Assembly: GCF_902706195.1 (NCBI RefSeq)
Contig: NZ_CACSJO010000014.1
Coordinates: 62,001 to 126,000, forward strand
Length of the DNA: 64,000 bases
From: Novosphingobium sp. 18050
Lineage (GTDB): Bacteria; Pseudomonadota; Alphaproteobacteria; Sphingomonadales; Sphingomonadaceae
Direction of reading: 5' to 3'
The notes under the pieces are model-generated. The model did no database searches and was not told where the DNA came from. It saw only the letters and a list, made by a program, of their open reading frames with translations. The position numbers and the translations under genes are program-made. This document shows, piece after piece, positions 8,678 through 17,998 of the stretch. Numbering within the stretch: the first letter of the stretch is position 1; each line of letters opens with the position of its first letter.

Positions 8678-11140
8678 CTAATCGGACAGAATGTTGTCGA
8701 ACCAGCCCGTATCTCCGCCAATGGGCATACCGGCGGGGATTGGTGGCCGTGGGCGGCTTTGTTTGCTGATCTCGGCATCAAGGCGCCCCGGATCGCCCAG
8801 CAGGCCCGCCATCGAAACCTGCCACAGAGCGTCTTCAGATGCGCCGCTGGCCTTACCGAACCCGCGCGCCGTGCCCTTGAGGAAGCCGTCGAGGAGGGCG
8901 GCGACGTCGGCCGGTGTGTCCGGATCGCGGCGAGCCGAGGCGATCGCGAGGAGCGTCGTTTGTGCGATCCGGCGCGAGATCGCGTCGTCATGGAGCGCGA
9001 TCACCGGCGCCAACTTGCCGAGCAGCGTTCCGACGCCCGGTTGACCGGCGTCGTAGCCGTGCTGGATATGCAGCCGCGTGAGGCGTGAGGGAGCGAGCAG
9101 GCTGTCGAGCGTGACCTGCGCCGCCACTTGCGCCGCGACGAGTGGATCGAACACCGCGGAGCCGGCACCTCGCAGCATTTCGGGGGCGGCCTCCACATCG
9201 GTGCGCGCGCTGGTGCCGCTCGACAAGGTCATTGACAGCGCCGCTGGCACGGTCAGTTCGCGCGGTGACAGGGTGCCAATGAGCGCGTCCATCGCTTCCA
9301 GCTGTTCGCGGGCGAGAACAGGGGTGGGTGTATCGCGCCCGTCGCCGGCTACTGCGTATTCGTACCGCACGCCGCCGACCAGCTTGCCGGTGGCATCGAT
9401 CGAGTAGCGGTGGAACAGCCAGATCGGCACGAACTTGCGGCGCAGGTTGGAGAGCGGTTCGCCCGCCAGCAGCGTGCCCGGGCCGAAGCTGGCGAGGGCG
9501 ATGCGGCGAACGTCCATCGTATGGGCGAGGTCTGCGGGGGTGTCCGCGCCTTCGGTCCACATGTTGACCCCGGGGACCGCCAGGTCCGCAGCGCGGCCGT
9601 CGACGTCGGTGCCGTAGATCAGCCCGGCCTTGCGGATCGCATCGGCCTTCGCCGCTGCGTCCGCGTCGCCGTCCACGCCCGGCGCGGGCTGGCCGTAGAG
9701 CCAGTCGACCGTAAACTTGTCCCACTTGCCGATGCCGCTGGCATAAGCGTTGCCAAGGTCCAACCTGCCGTCGACGATGCCCACCTTCGGGCCCGGATAG
9801 TCCATCACCGAGGCGCGGTCCTGCAGGCTGGCCTTGAAGTTGTGCACGAAGCCGATGGCGTGGCCTACCTCGTGCGCGCCGAGCTGGCTGATGCGGGCGA
9901 GGGCGGCGCGGACCGGGTCGTTCGGGCCGCCGGTATTGTTCTGCGCGGTGCCGACGAGGCCCTCGAACACGGTGATGTCCTGCCGAACGCGCAGCGCGCC
10001 CAGCACGACCACGCCCTTGATGATTTCGCCGGTTCGCGGGTCGATCACGCCGCCGCCGTAGGACCAGCTGCGGTTCTGCCGGTCGGTCCAGTTGACGACG
10101 TTGTAGCGCACGTCCTGCGGGTCGACGCCGGGCGGCAGAATCTCCACCTTGAAAGCATCGATGAAGCCCGCCGCGTCGAATGCGTCGGCCCACCAGCGCA
10201 CGCCGTCGGCCAGCGCGGTGCGGATCGGGTCGGGCGCGGCGCTGTCGATGTAGAAGACGATCGGCTTCCTGACCGGGGAGCGGGCGGCGGCGGGATCGGT
10301 CTTTTCCAGCCGGAAACGGTTGGCGTATTCGACCAGCATCGGCGTGCCGAGCGGGGTGCCGAAGTCATAGGCCTGCGTCGCGTGGCTGCCCGAGCGGATA
10401 TCGAACTTGCGGGGGAGGAATCCGGGTTCGGGCAAGGCGACCAGTGAAGAATGTACGGTCACGCTCACCGCGCGGCCGTCCGGGGCGAGGATATCGAGTT
10501 CGCTGCCGGCGCTGTCCGCGGTGAAGGTCTGCACCGCCTCCAGTTCGACGTTCTTTGGGAAGACCTTCACCGACGCAGGATCGAGCGCGCTCAGCTTGTC
10601 GGACAGCTTGTAGCCTTTGGCGCTTTCGCCGATGGCGCCGGCAAGGTCCATTGCGTCGGTCATCAGAAGCGGGGTCAGGTCGACGGTGACGGGGCCGCCG
10701 GCACCCGGTTCACCCACCACGTTGAGCATTGCCACGGTGCTGAAAGGGAAGCTGGCACGTGCGCCCTTGGCGACTCCCGTATCGCCGGTGGCGCGGTAGC
10801 GCGGGTTTTCGAAAACAGCCGCTACCTTGCCGCCCATGCGGCGGAATGCGAGCATCCGGGTCTCCCCCTGCATGCCCCGGTCGATCCGGATTGCCGCCGA
10901 TCCGAGGCCGGTCTTGATGGACTGCGTAAAGAGATAGCGCCCGGATACCCCTTCCGCATCGGCGGCGGGTAGCGTGAACAGAACTTTGCCCTGCGCTGCG
11001 TCGACCTGGACCGGCAGAAGTGCTCCGTCCGGCGAGGCAGTGACCGTTACCGGCGCGGCCCATGCGGACACCGGGCCGATACAGGCGGCCAAGGCGCAGC
11101 CGGCGGCAAGGAAAGGCTTCATGCGGGCGACGATCGACAT
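8678..11140 (-). CDS. Secreted zinc-dependent metalloprotease (DUF5117-type, metzincin motif)
   Basis: 820 residues with an N-terminal signal sequence (MKPFLAAGCALAACIGPVSAWA). The segment LAAC resembles a lipobox, so it may be a lipoprotein rather than a soluble periplasmic protein. The active site is the extended zinc motif HEVGHAIGFVH with ligands His423, His427 and His433 and the general base Glu424, the HExxHxxGxxH pattern of metzincins. The large N-terminal region resembles the DUF5117/DUF4953 proteins common in sphingomonads. It probably degrades peptides or proteins outside the cytoplasm. It is transcribed away from the TonB receptor and M20 amidohydrolase operon, with a 625-nt shared regulatory region, and upstream of the Lrp/AsnC gene. 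Confidence 0.9.
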   Translation of the reverse strand: MSIVARMKPFLAAGCALAACIGPVSAWAAPVTVTASPDGALLPVQVDAAQGKVLFTLPAADAEGVSGRYLFTQSIKTGLGSAAIRIDRGMQGETRMLAFRRMGGKVAAVFENPRYRATGDTGVAKGARASFPFSTVAMLNVVGEPGAGGPVTVDLTPLLMTDAMDLAGAIGESAKGYKLSDKLSALDPASVKVFPKNVELEAVQTFTADSAGSELDILAPDGRAVSVTVHSSLVALPEPGFLPRKFDIRSGSHATQAYDFGTPLGTPMLVEYANRFRLEKTDPAAARSPVRKPIVFYIDSAAPDPIRTALADGVRWWADAFDAAGFIDAFKVEILPPGVDPQDVRYNVVNWTDRQNRSWSYGGGVIDPRTGEIIKGVVVLGALRVRQDITVFEGLVGTAQNNTGGPNDPVRAALARISQLGAHEVGHAIGFVHNFKASLQDRASVMDYPGPKVGIVDGRLDLGNAYASGIGKWDKFTVDWLYGQPAPGVDGDADAAAKADAIRKAGLIYGTDVDGRAADLAVPGVNMWTEGADTPADLAHTMDVRRIALASFGPGTLLAGEPLSNLRRKFVPIWLFHRYSIDATGKLVGGVRYEYAVAGDGRDTPTPVLAREQLEAMDALIGTLSPRELTVPAALSMTLSSGTSARTDVEAAPEMLRGAGSAVFDPLVAAQVAAQVTLDSLLAPSRLTRLHIQHGYDAGQPGVGTLLGKLAPVIALHDDAISRRIAQTTLLAIASARRDPDTPADVAALLDGFLKGTARGFGKASGASEDALWQVSMAGLLGDPGRLDAEISKQSRPRPPIPAGMPIGGDTGWFDNILSD

Positions 11141-11230
11141 CGTGATATTTCCCCTTTGGAGCGGATGGCGAGAACGTAGACCCCTTCATCTCGCCAATGC
11201 AGCAAAGCCTAGCCGAAACCCGGCGCAGCT

Positions 11231-11247
11231 TCCCCGAACTTATTGGG
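11231..11247. repeat. Operator-like repeat, copy 1
   Basis: The sequence TCCCCGAACTTATTGGG begins about 90 nt upstream of the metalloprotease start. It matches a second copy at 11482 in the same divergent intergenic region, differing only at the centre. With arms CCC-GAAC and GTT-GGG it is an imperfect palindrome, as expected for a regulator site. Confidence 0.4.
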
Positions 11248-11481
11248 CCGGAAACGCACCGCGTTGATGGATTCCTGCGCGAATAAACAAATAGGCGCGT
11301 AATTCATGCGCTGGGCAAGGATGTGTTGCACAAGTCGAATGCTTTGAGGGCGATGCTGCGCTGCATTTCGCGAATCACGGCGCGCTCCGTTTCGGGAAAG
11401 TGCGTGTCAGGCGAAGGCCATGTCCTTTTCCTGCGCTGATGCCGGGTATGACGATGAAATCCATCACTCAGGTGTGAAATT

Positions 11482-11499
11482 TCCCCGAACTTTGTTGGG
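11482..11499. repeat. Operator-like repeat, copy 2, in the 11141-11765 intergenic region
   Basis: The sequence TCCCCGAACTTTGTTGGG repeats copy 1 at 11231. The whole 625-nt gap between the metalloprotease and the TonB receptor starts contains no convincing gene; it must hold both promoters, and these two elements are the only clear repeated signal I found in it. A regulator bound to both could act by looping. Confidence 0.4.
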
Positions 11500-11765
11500 A
11501 TCATTTGCACCCTTCCGGATAGTATCGACGGCATCAGGCAGCAGTCCGGATCGGGGCAGAACCGAAATCCAAGCGGACACTGCCCGATGATGGGCTTTCG
11601 CAAACTATGCGGCGGCGGGGAATACCGGTTTTTCAAAAGCGCTTTGCAAGCGGCACTGCGAGGGCGGTGCGTACATTCGTGTACCCGGAGAACCGCGTCT
11701 TTGCCGGTCCATTCGGGATGAGGGCGCCTGTGGCGAAGGGGATTCAGTCACAGGGAGTTTTCGCG

Positions 11766-14642
11766 ATGCGCAATGCAGTCCAGACCTCGAAGGATCGAGG
11801 CAGAATGGAAACGTTTTCGGCGCGATCGATCCGTGCGCTGCTGCTGGCAGGCGCCGCCGCGCCGCTGCTGATCGCGGCTCCGGCCATGGCCCAAGGCGCA
11901 CCGGCAGGCGAGGAGCCGGTCAACGACATCGTCGTCACCGGCTCGCGCATCGTGGGCGACGGGTACAGCGCCCCCACGCCGGTTGCCGTTCTGGGCGAGG
12001 CGGACATCGCCGCGCAGGCACCGGCGAACATCTCCGACTTCGTGAACCAGCTTCCCGCCATCGCCGGCAGCGGCACTTCGGGCAGTGCTTCAGGCGGCCT
12101 TTCGAACGCGGGCGCGGGCATCAACTCGATCGGCCTGCGCGGCCTCGGTGTTGGCCGCACGCTGGTGCTGGTCGACGGCCAGCGCTCGGTTGCCTCGACG
12201 GTGGGCGGCACGGTGGACATCAATACCATCCCGCAGGATCTGGTGAAGCGCGTCGAGGTCATCACCGGCGGCGCTTCGGCGGCTTACGGTTCGGACGCGG
12301 TGGGAGGCGTCGTCAACTTCATCCTCGATACCGGCTACAAGGGCGTCAAGCTGGGCGCAGACACCGGCATCTCGACCTATGGCGACGCCTTCAACTACCG
12401 CTTCACCGGGACGGCGGGCTTCTCGCTGCTGGACGACCGGCTGCACCTGCTCACCAACGTTTCCTACTTCAAGCAGAAGCGCGAGGAAGGCATCGACCGC
12501 GACTGGAACGATAGCGGTTACTTCCAGATCAACAACCCGGCCTACACCGCCACCAACGGCGCGCCGCAGCGCCTCGTCGGCAGCGGCATTGGCCCGGCGG
12601 GCTATACGGCCGGCGGCCTCATCTCCAGCGGCCCGCTGCGCGGCACCTACTTCCTTGGCGACGGGCAGACCGCGCAGCTCAATTATGGCACCGTTTCCAG
12701 CCCGTGGATGATCGGCGGCGACTGGCAGACCACGCTGGACGGGCACGTCGGCACCAACACCATGGTCCCGCTGGACGAGCGGCTCAGCGCCTTCCAGCGC
12801 ATCGGCTTCGACCTGACGCCCGATATCGAGATCTTCGGCCAGTTCTCCTACAACCGCTCGGTCAGCGCCAGTTCGTACCAGCAGACGCCCAGCACGGGCG
12901 TCTCCATCGCGGCCGACAACGCCTATCTGCTCAGCCAGTACCCGAGCGTTGCGGCGGCGATGTCGGCGCAGGGGCTATCCTCGATCACGGTGGGCACCTC
13001 GAACGGGGGCTTCCCGATCCCGGGCAGCAACATCAAGCGCGAGGTTTACCGCGGCGTGATCGGCGCCAAGGGCAACCTGAACCTGTTCGACAAGCCGATG
13101 GCCTGGGACGTCTACTACCAGAAGGGCGTCACCAAGGCGCGCGAGGAGCTGACCAACACCTGGCAGAATTCGCGCATGGCGCTGGCGCAGGACGCGGTGT
13201 TCGATGGCTCCGGCAACATCGTGTGCCGTTCGACGCTGAGCGCGCCTGGCAACGGCTGCGTGCCGATCGACCGGCTCGGCACCAGCGGGCCGTCGCAGGA
13301 GGCGCTCGATTACATTTACAACGACGGATATCAGCCGCTGCGCCGCCAGACCATCAAGCAGGACGTTGCGGCGGCGACGATCTCCGGCAGGGCCTTTGCG
13401 CTTCCCGCCGGCGACTTGGCCTTCGCCACCGGCGTCGAATGGCGGCGTGAGCAGATCAACGGCGAGGTGGACCCGGTCCACAACTCCGGCTGGCTCTATG
13501 GCAACTTCCGCGTCAATCAGGGCAAATACGACGTGTACGAAGGCTTCCTTGAAGTCGACGTGCCGATCTTCGACGGCATGAACGTCAACGCCGCCGCGCG
13601 CGGTACGCACTATTCGACTTCCGGCTGGGTTGGCACCTGGAAGGTAGGCGCGAATTGGCAGGCTATCGATTCCCTGCGCCTGCGCGGTAACCTGAGCCAC
13701 GATATCCGCGCGCCCAACCTGGAAGAACTGTTCGCGGCAGGCACCGCGCGCACCAACTCGGTCATCATCCCGGCGGGCGCCAGTGCGCCGCAGACCGGAT
13801 CGTTGCAGTTCGTGCAGAACGCCTTCGGCAACCGCGCGCTCAAGCCCGAAGTCGCCGATAGCTGGACGCTGGGCGCGGTGTTCGAACCCACGTTCCTGCC
13901 GGGCTTCTCGCTCTCGTTCGATTATTACCAGATCAAGATCAAGGACGCGATCGGATCGATCACCGCGCAGCAGACGGTGGACCTGTGCTACGAACAGGGC
14001 GTCTCTTCCTACTGCCCGAACATCAAGTTCGTGGGCGGGCAGCTCAGCACGATCGACCTTACCCCGATCAACTTCGCCCGCCAGAACACCAAGGGCTTCG
14101 ATATCGAGGCCAGCTACACCCGGCAGGTCGGCCCCGGCACCCTTCGCCTGCACGCGCAGACCACGCACTATATCGAAAACGTCGTCGATGACGGCATTAG
14201 CTTCCCGATCGATTACGCCGGCACCTTGACCAACACCACTTATGCCTCGCCCGACTGGGTGTACCGCCTGAGCGCGTTCTACGATCTCGATCCGGTGACC
14301 TTCAACCTGGTGGCGCGCGGCTTTACCAGCGGCGTCTATGGCAACGACTGGATCGAATGCACCAGCAACTGCCCGACCAGCACCGCGCAGTACCGCACCA
14401 TCAACGACAATTCGATCAAGGGCGCGACGTATTTCGATGCCTCGATCGACTTCAAGTTCCCCGCCATGAACGACGGCGTCGGGCACCTGACCTTCATCGT
14501 CAACAACATGCTGAACAAGGACCCGGTGCTGGTCGGCAACGGTCCCGACGGCAACAACGTGCCCGCCTACGCCCAGACCAACCGTGGCCGCTACGACGTG
14601 ATCGGCCGCACCTTCCGCGTCGCCGCCAAGGTCGAGTTCTAA
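11766..14642 (+). CDS. TonB-dependent outer-membrane receptor (peptide/amino-acid locus)
   Basis: A 958-residue receptor with a signal peptide (SIRALLLAGAAAPLLIAAPAMAQ) and a TonB-box-like segment VNDIVVTGSRI. The plug domain (NISDFVNQLPAIAGSG, then GLRGLGVGRTLVLVDGQRSV and AAYGSDAVGGVVNFIL) is followed by a 22-strand-type barrel ending in the terminal aromatic signature (FRVAAKVEF). It is of the large class whose substrates are often peptides or glycans. The ATG at 11766 is chosen because AGGGAG lies 8 nt upstream; the reading frame is open back to 11607 but without a secretory start. It is the first gene of an apparent operon with two amidohydrolases, so it probably imports their substrate. 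Confidence 0.92.
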   Translation: MRNAVQTSKDRGRMETFSARSIRALLLAGAAAPLLIAAPAMAQGAPAGEEPVNDIVVTGSRIVGDGYSAPTPVAVLGEADIAAQAPANISDFVNQLPAIAGSGTSGSASGGLSNAGAGINSIGLRGLGVGRTLVLVDGQRSVASTVGGTVDINTIPQDLVKRVEVITGGASAAYGSDAVGGVVNFILDTGYKGVKLGADTGISTYGDAFNYRFTGTAGFSLLDDRLHLLTNVSYFKQKREEGIDRDWNDSGYFQINNPAYTATNGAPQRLVGSGIGPAGYTAGGLISSGPLRGTYFLGDGQTAQLNYGTVSSPWMIGGDWQTTLDGHVGTNTMVPLDERLSAFQRIGFDLTPDIEIFGQFSYNRSVSASSYQQTPSTGVSIAADNAYLLSQYPSVAAAMSAQGLSSITVGTSNGGFPIPGSNIKREVYRGVIGAKGNLNLFDKPMAWDVYYQKGVTKAREELTNTWQNSRMALAQDAVFDGSGNIVCRSTLSAPGNGCVPIDRLGTSGPSQEALDYIYNDGYQPLRRQTIKQDVAAATISGRAFALPAGDLAFATGVEWRREQINGEVDPVHNSGWLYGNFRVNQGKYDVYEGFLEVDVPIFDGMNVNAAARGTHYSTSGWVGTWKVGANWQAIDSLRLRGNLSHDIRAPNLEELFAAGTARTNSVIIPAGASAPQTGSLQFVQNAFGNRALKPEVADSWTLGAVFEPTFLPGFSLSFDYYQIKIKDAIGSITAQQTVDLCYEQGVSSYCPNIKFVGGQLSTIDLTPINFARQNTKGFDIEASYTRQVGPGTLRLHAQTTHYIENVVDDGISFPIDYAGTLTNTTYASPDWVYRLSAFYDLDPVTFNLVARGFTSGVYGNDWIECTSNCPTSTAQYRTINDNSIKGATYFDASIDFKFPAMNDGVGHLTFIVNNMLNKDPVLVGNGPDGNNVPAYAQTNRGRYDVIGRTFRVAAKVEF

Positions 14643-14658
14643 GAGAGGATATCTTAAC

Positions 14659-16278
14659 ATGAAAACCTTCAAGCGCGCCGCCCTTGCCGCCGCTCTCACC
14701 ACGGCCGCGCCGATCGGCGCCTTGCTGGCCACCCCGGCCCATGCCGAGGCCCCGCAGGCGCTTAAGGCCGAGGTCGCCACCGAAGTCGAAGCGCAGCGCA
14801 AGCAGATCCAGGTCATGGTCGACCAGATATTCAGCTACGCCGAACCCGGCTTCCAGGAGATCAGGACCAGCGAATACCTCACCGGCATTCTCGAAAAGAA
14901 CGGCTTCAACGTGGAGCGCGGCGTCGCGGGCATTCCCACCGCGTTCACCGCCACCTGGGGCAAGGGCGGCCCGAAGATCGCGCTGGGCAGCGATATCGAC
15001 GACGTTCTCGGTGTCTCGCAAACGCCGGGCCTGCCTTACCTCAAGCCCATCGTCGAGGGCGCGCCGGGGCACGGCGAAGGCCATAACTCGGGCATGCCGC
15101 TGATGGTCGCGGCAGCGATCGCGGTGAAGAAGGTGATGACGAAGCACGGACTTGAAGGCCGCCTGATGGTCTGGCCCGGCGTGGCCGAGGAACTGCTGGC
15201 GACGAAGGCGTATTATGTGCGCTCGGGCATGTTCAAGGATGTCGACGCCTCGATCTTCACCCACGTCAGTTCCGATTTCTCGACCGGCTACGGCGAGATG
15301 GGCGGCAATGGCATGGTCTCGGTGGAATATACCTTCCACGGCAAGACCGCGCACTCGGCCGGCATGCCGTGGGAGGGCCGCAGTGCGCTCGACGCGGCGG
15401 AGATCATGGACGTGGCATGGAATTTCCGGCGCGAACACCTGCCGCTGACGCAGCGTTCGCACATGATCATCACCAATGGCGGCGGGCAGCCCAACGTCGT
15501 GCCCGACAAGGCCAGCATCTGGTATTTCTTCCGCGAACGCACCTTCACCGACATCCGCAAGCTCTATGAAACCGGCAACGACATCGCCAAGGCCGCAGCG
15601 CTCGCCACCGGCACGACGATGAGCCAGCAGACCCTTGGCTACGCCGCGCCCAACTTCGGCAACAAGCCGCTTGCCGAGGCCGCCTATGCCAACATCAAGG
15701 CGGTGGGCATGCCCAAGTGGAGCGCCGACGATCAAGCGTTCGCCAAGGCCGCGCAGACCTTCAACGATCGCAAGGTGGAGCCGCTCAAGGACGAAGTGAC
15801 TGAACTTTCGACACCGGAAAACCGCAAGCCCTCGACCGGCGGCGGCTCGGACGACATCGGCGACATCATGTGGGCGGTGCCGACGATCACCATCCGCTTT
15901 CCCTCGAATATCCCAAACATGATCGGCCACAACTCGACCTCGGCCTTCGCGATGGCCACGCCGATCGCGCACAAGGGCGTGGAGGCCGGGGCCAAGGCGG
16001 TGGCGATGACCGTGCTCGATATCCTGACGACGCCCAAACTCGTCAGCGATGCCAAGGCCTACTTCACCGATGTGCAGCTGAAGACCGACACGTACGCCCC
16101 GGTGCTGACCGAAAAGGACGTGCCGGCGATCTGGCTCAACGAGCGCAACATGCAGCTCTACCGGCCGCTGATGGAGAAATATTACTACAACCCGGCGAAG
16201 TACCCCAGCTACCTCGACCAGCTTGGCGTGAAGTATCCCACGCTCACCAAGCCGGCCGAAACGGGGGCGGCGCAGTGA
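14659..16278 (+). CDS. Periplasmic M20-family amidohydrolase, first tandem copy (AbgB-like)
   Basis: 539 residues with a signal peptide (MKTFKRAALAAALTTA...HAEA) and the M20D fold. The metal-binding region reads GHGEGHN where most family members have GHGCGHN or GHxCGHD, so the usual cysteine ligand is replaced by Glu. Other ligand regions are kept: GVAEE, a His in FTHV, and IAHKG near the end. Closest relatives by pattern are p-aminobenzoyl-glutamate hydrolase subunit B and other N-acyl-amino-acid amidohydrolases. It follows the TonB receptor gene by 16 nt, has a clear RBS (AGAGAGGATAT) and overlaps the next, paralogous gene. The substrate is probably an N-acylated amino acid or dipeptide brought in by the receptor. 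Confidence 0.9.
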   Translation: MKTFKRAALAAALTTAAPIGALLATPAHAEAPQALKAEVATEVEAQRKQIQVMVDQIFSYAEPGFQEIRTSEYLTGILEKNGFNVERGVAGIPTAFTATWGKGGPKIALGSDIDDVLGVSQTPGLPYLKPIVEGAPGHGEGHNSGMPLMVAAAIAVKKVMTKHGLEGRLMVWPGVAEELLATKAYYVRSGMFKDVDASIFTHVSSDFSTGYGEMGGNGMVSVEYTFHGKTAHSAGMPWEGRSALDAAEIMDVAWNFRREHLPLTQRSHMIITNGGGQPNVVPDKASIWYFFRERTFTDIRKLYETGNDIAKAAALATGTTMSQQTLGYAAPNFGNKPLAEAAYANIKAVGMPKWSADDQAFAKAAQTFNDRKVEPLKDEVTELSTPENRKPSTGGGSDDIGDIMWAVPTITIRFPSNIPNMIGHNSTSAFAMATPIAHKGVEAGAKAVAMTVLDILTTPKLVSDAKAYFTDVQLKTDTYAPVLTEKDVPAIWLNERNMQLYRPLMEKYYYNPAKYPSYLDQLGVKYPTLTKPAETGAAQ

Positions 16279-17885
16279 AGCGGGCGATGAACAGGCGCAG
16301 CCTGATCGCGGCTGCGCTCGCGGCGACGGCGATGGTTCCGAACATGGCTCAGGCAGCCGCAGACCCGGCGATCAAGCAGGAAGCCGCCGCCGCCGTGGAG
16401 GCGCAGCGCAAGCAGATCCAAGTCATGGTGGACGAGATATACTCGTTCGCTGAACCGGGTTTTCAGGAAGTCAGGACCAGCGAATATCTGGCCGGGATAC
16501 TCGAAAAGAACGGCTTCAAGGTGGTGCGCGGTGTTGCCGGCGTGCCCACTGCCTTCACGGCGACATGGGGCACGGGCGGCCCGAAGATCGCGCTCGGCAG
16601 CGATATCGACGGCTTGCTGGGCGTTTCGCAGGTGCCCGGCGTGGCGGATGTGAAGCCGCTTACCGAAGGCGCGCCGGGGCACGGCGAGGGGCATAATTCC
16701 GGCATGCCGCTGATGGTCGCGGCGGCGCTTGCCGCCAAGCAGGTGATGACGAAGCACGGCATTCAGGGCCGCCTGATGCTGTGGCCCGGCGTCGCCGAGG
16801 AACTGCTCGCCACCAAAGCCTATTATGTGCGCGCCGGCATGTTCAAGGACGTCGACGCCTCGATCTTCGCCCACGTCAACACCGGCTTCGGCACCGGCTG
16901 GGGCGACCTTGGCCTGACCGGCATGATATCGGTCGAGTACGAGTACAAGGGCAAGACCGCGCACTCCGCCGGCATGCCGTGGGAGGGCCGCAGTGCCCTC
17001 GACGGGGTGGAGCTGATGGACGTGATGTGGAACTTCCGCCGCGAACACCTGCCGCTGACCCAGCGCTCGCACGATGTCATCACAAACGGCGGCGGCCAGC
17101 CCAACGTCGTCCCCGACAAGGCGAGCAGCTGGTACTATTTCCGCGAGAAGGACTTCTCCTCGCTGCGCGGTCTCTACGATACCGGCAATCAGGTGGCGGA
17201 GGCGGCGGCGCTGGCTTCGGGCACCACGGTAAGCCGCAAGGTGCTGGGCTTTGCTGCACCCAATTACGGCAACAAGCCGCTCGCCGAGGCGCTATATGCC
17301 AATATCGAGACGGTAGGCGTGCCGCAGTGGTCCGCCGCCGACCAGGCGTTCGCCAAGGCGGTGCAGACGAAAAACCACCTCAAGGTTGCGCCGCTACCGG
17401 ACAAGGTCGCGCCGCTATCCACGCCCGACACGCGCGGAGATGCCAGCTTCGGCGGCTCGGACGACATCGGCGATGTGATGTGGACGGTCCCCACCGTCAC
17501 CATCGGCTACCCGGCGAACGTGCCCAACGTGATCTTCCACCACGCCACCGCCGCGATGGCGATGGCCACTCCGATCGCCCACAAGGGCACCGTAGTGGGC
17601 GCCAAGGCGGTGGCGATGACCATCCTCGATCTGGTGACCACGCCGCAGCTTATCACCGAGGCGAGGACCTGGATGCGTGAGGTCCAGCTCAAGGACCAGA
17701 AGTACGATCCCCTGATTGCCGCCACTGACATGCCCGCGATCGACCGCAATGCCCGCACCATGGAGCAGATGCGCCCCTCGATGCAGCCCCAGTACTACGA
17801 TGCCAAGAAGTACGACACGTACCTGCAGCAGCTTGGCATAGACTACGAGGCTTCGGGTCGCGAAACCTCGGGCGCCGGGAGCTAG
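16275..17885 (+). CDS. Periplasmic M20-family amidohydrolase, second tandem copy
   Basis: A close paralogue of the preceding protein, with matching blocks through the whole length (EAQRKQIQVMVD, GHGEGHNSGMPLMVAAA, PWEGRSALD, FRREHLPLTQRSH). It has its own signal peptide (MNRRSLIAAALAATAMVPNMAQA). The same Glu replaces the M20 cysteine ligand. The start is taken as the GTG at 16275, overlapping the previous stop as GTGA; the ATG at 16287 is an alternative. The pair arose by tandem duplication. They could form a heteromer, like AbgA-AbgB, or have diverged in specificity; the sequence does not decide. Confidence 0.9.
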   Translation: MKRAMNRRSLIAAALAATAMVPNMAQAAADPAIKQEAAAAVEAQRKQIQVMVDEIYSFAEPGFQEVRTSEYLAGILEKNGFKVVRGVAGVPTAFTATWGTGGPKIALGSDIDGLLGVSQVPGVADVKPLTEGAPGHGEGHNSGMPLMVAAALAAKQVMTKHGIQGRLMLWPGVAEELLATKAYYVRAGMFKDVDASIFAHVNTGFGTGWGDLGLTGMISVEYEYKGKTAHSAGMPWEGRSALDGVELMDVMWNFRREHLPLTQRSHDVITNGGGQPNVVPDKASSWYYFREKDFSSLRGLYDTGNQVAEAAALASGTTVSRKVLGFAAPNYGNKPLAEALYANIETVGVPQWSAADQAFAKAVQTKNHLKVAPLPDKVAPLSTPDTRGDASFGGSDDIGDVMWTVPTVTIGYPANVPNVIFHHATAAMAMATPIAHKGTVVGAKAVAMTILDLVTTPQLITEARTWMREVQLKDQKYDPLIAATDMPAIDRNARTMEQMRPSMQPQYYDAKKYDTYLQQLGIDYEASGRETSGAGS

Positions 17886-17904
17886 CCTCCGAAACAAAGG
17901 CGCC

Positions 17905-17956
17905 GACCGGCCGGGGTGCGAACACCCTGACGAGACCGAAACTACCCCGGCCGGTC
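17905..17956 (+). terminator. Perfect 13-bp inverted repeat between amidohydrolase and dadA-like genes
   Basis: GACCGGCCGGGGT at 17905-17917 pairs perfectly with ACCCCGGCCGGTC at 17944-17956 across a 26-nt loop, and TCTTTTCTCCC follows. It looks like a terminator or attenuator that would lower expression of the downstream oxidase relative to the amidohydrolases. Confidence 0.65.
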
Positions 17957-17998
17957 TCTTTTCTCCCGACATTCTCCCTCAACCAAAGGGATTTGCAG

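Noticed and set aside
11304..11636. 110-codon minus-strand open frame in the metalloprotease/TonB gap
   Set aside because: No RBS, unusual composition and no family resemblance; it covers an operator-like repeat and the promoter region.
12975..14816. 613-codon open frame antisense to the TonB receptor and first amidohydrolase
   Set aside because: It spans two clear plus-strand genes and has no domain pattern; it is a by-product of high GC content.
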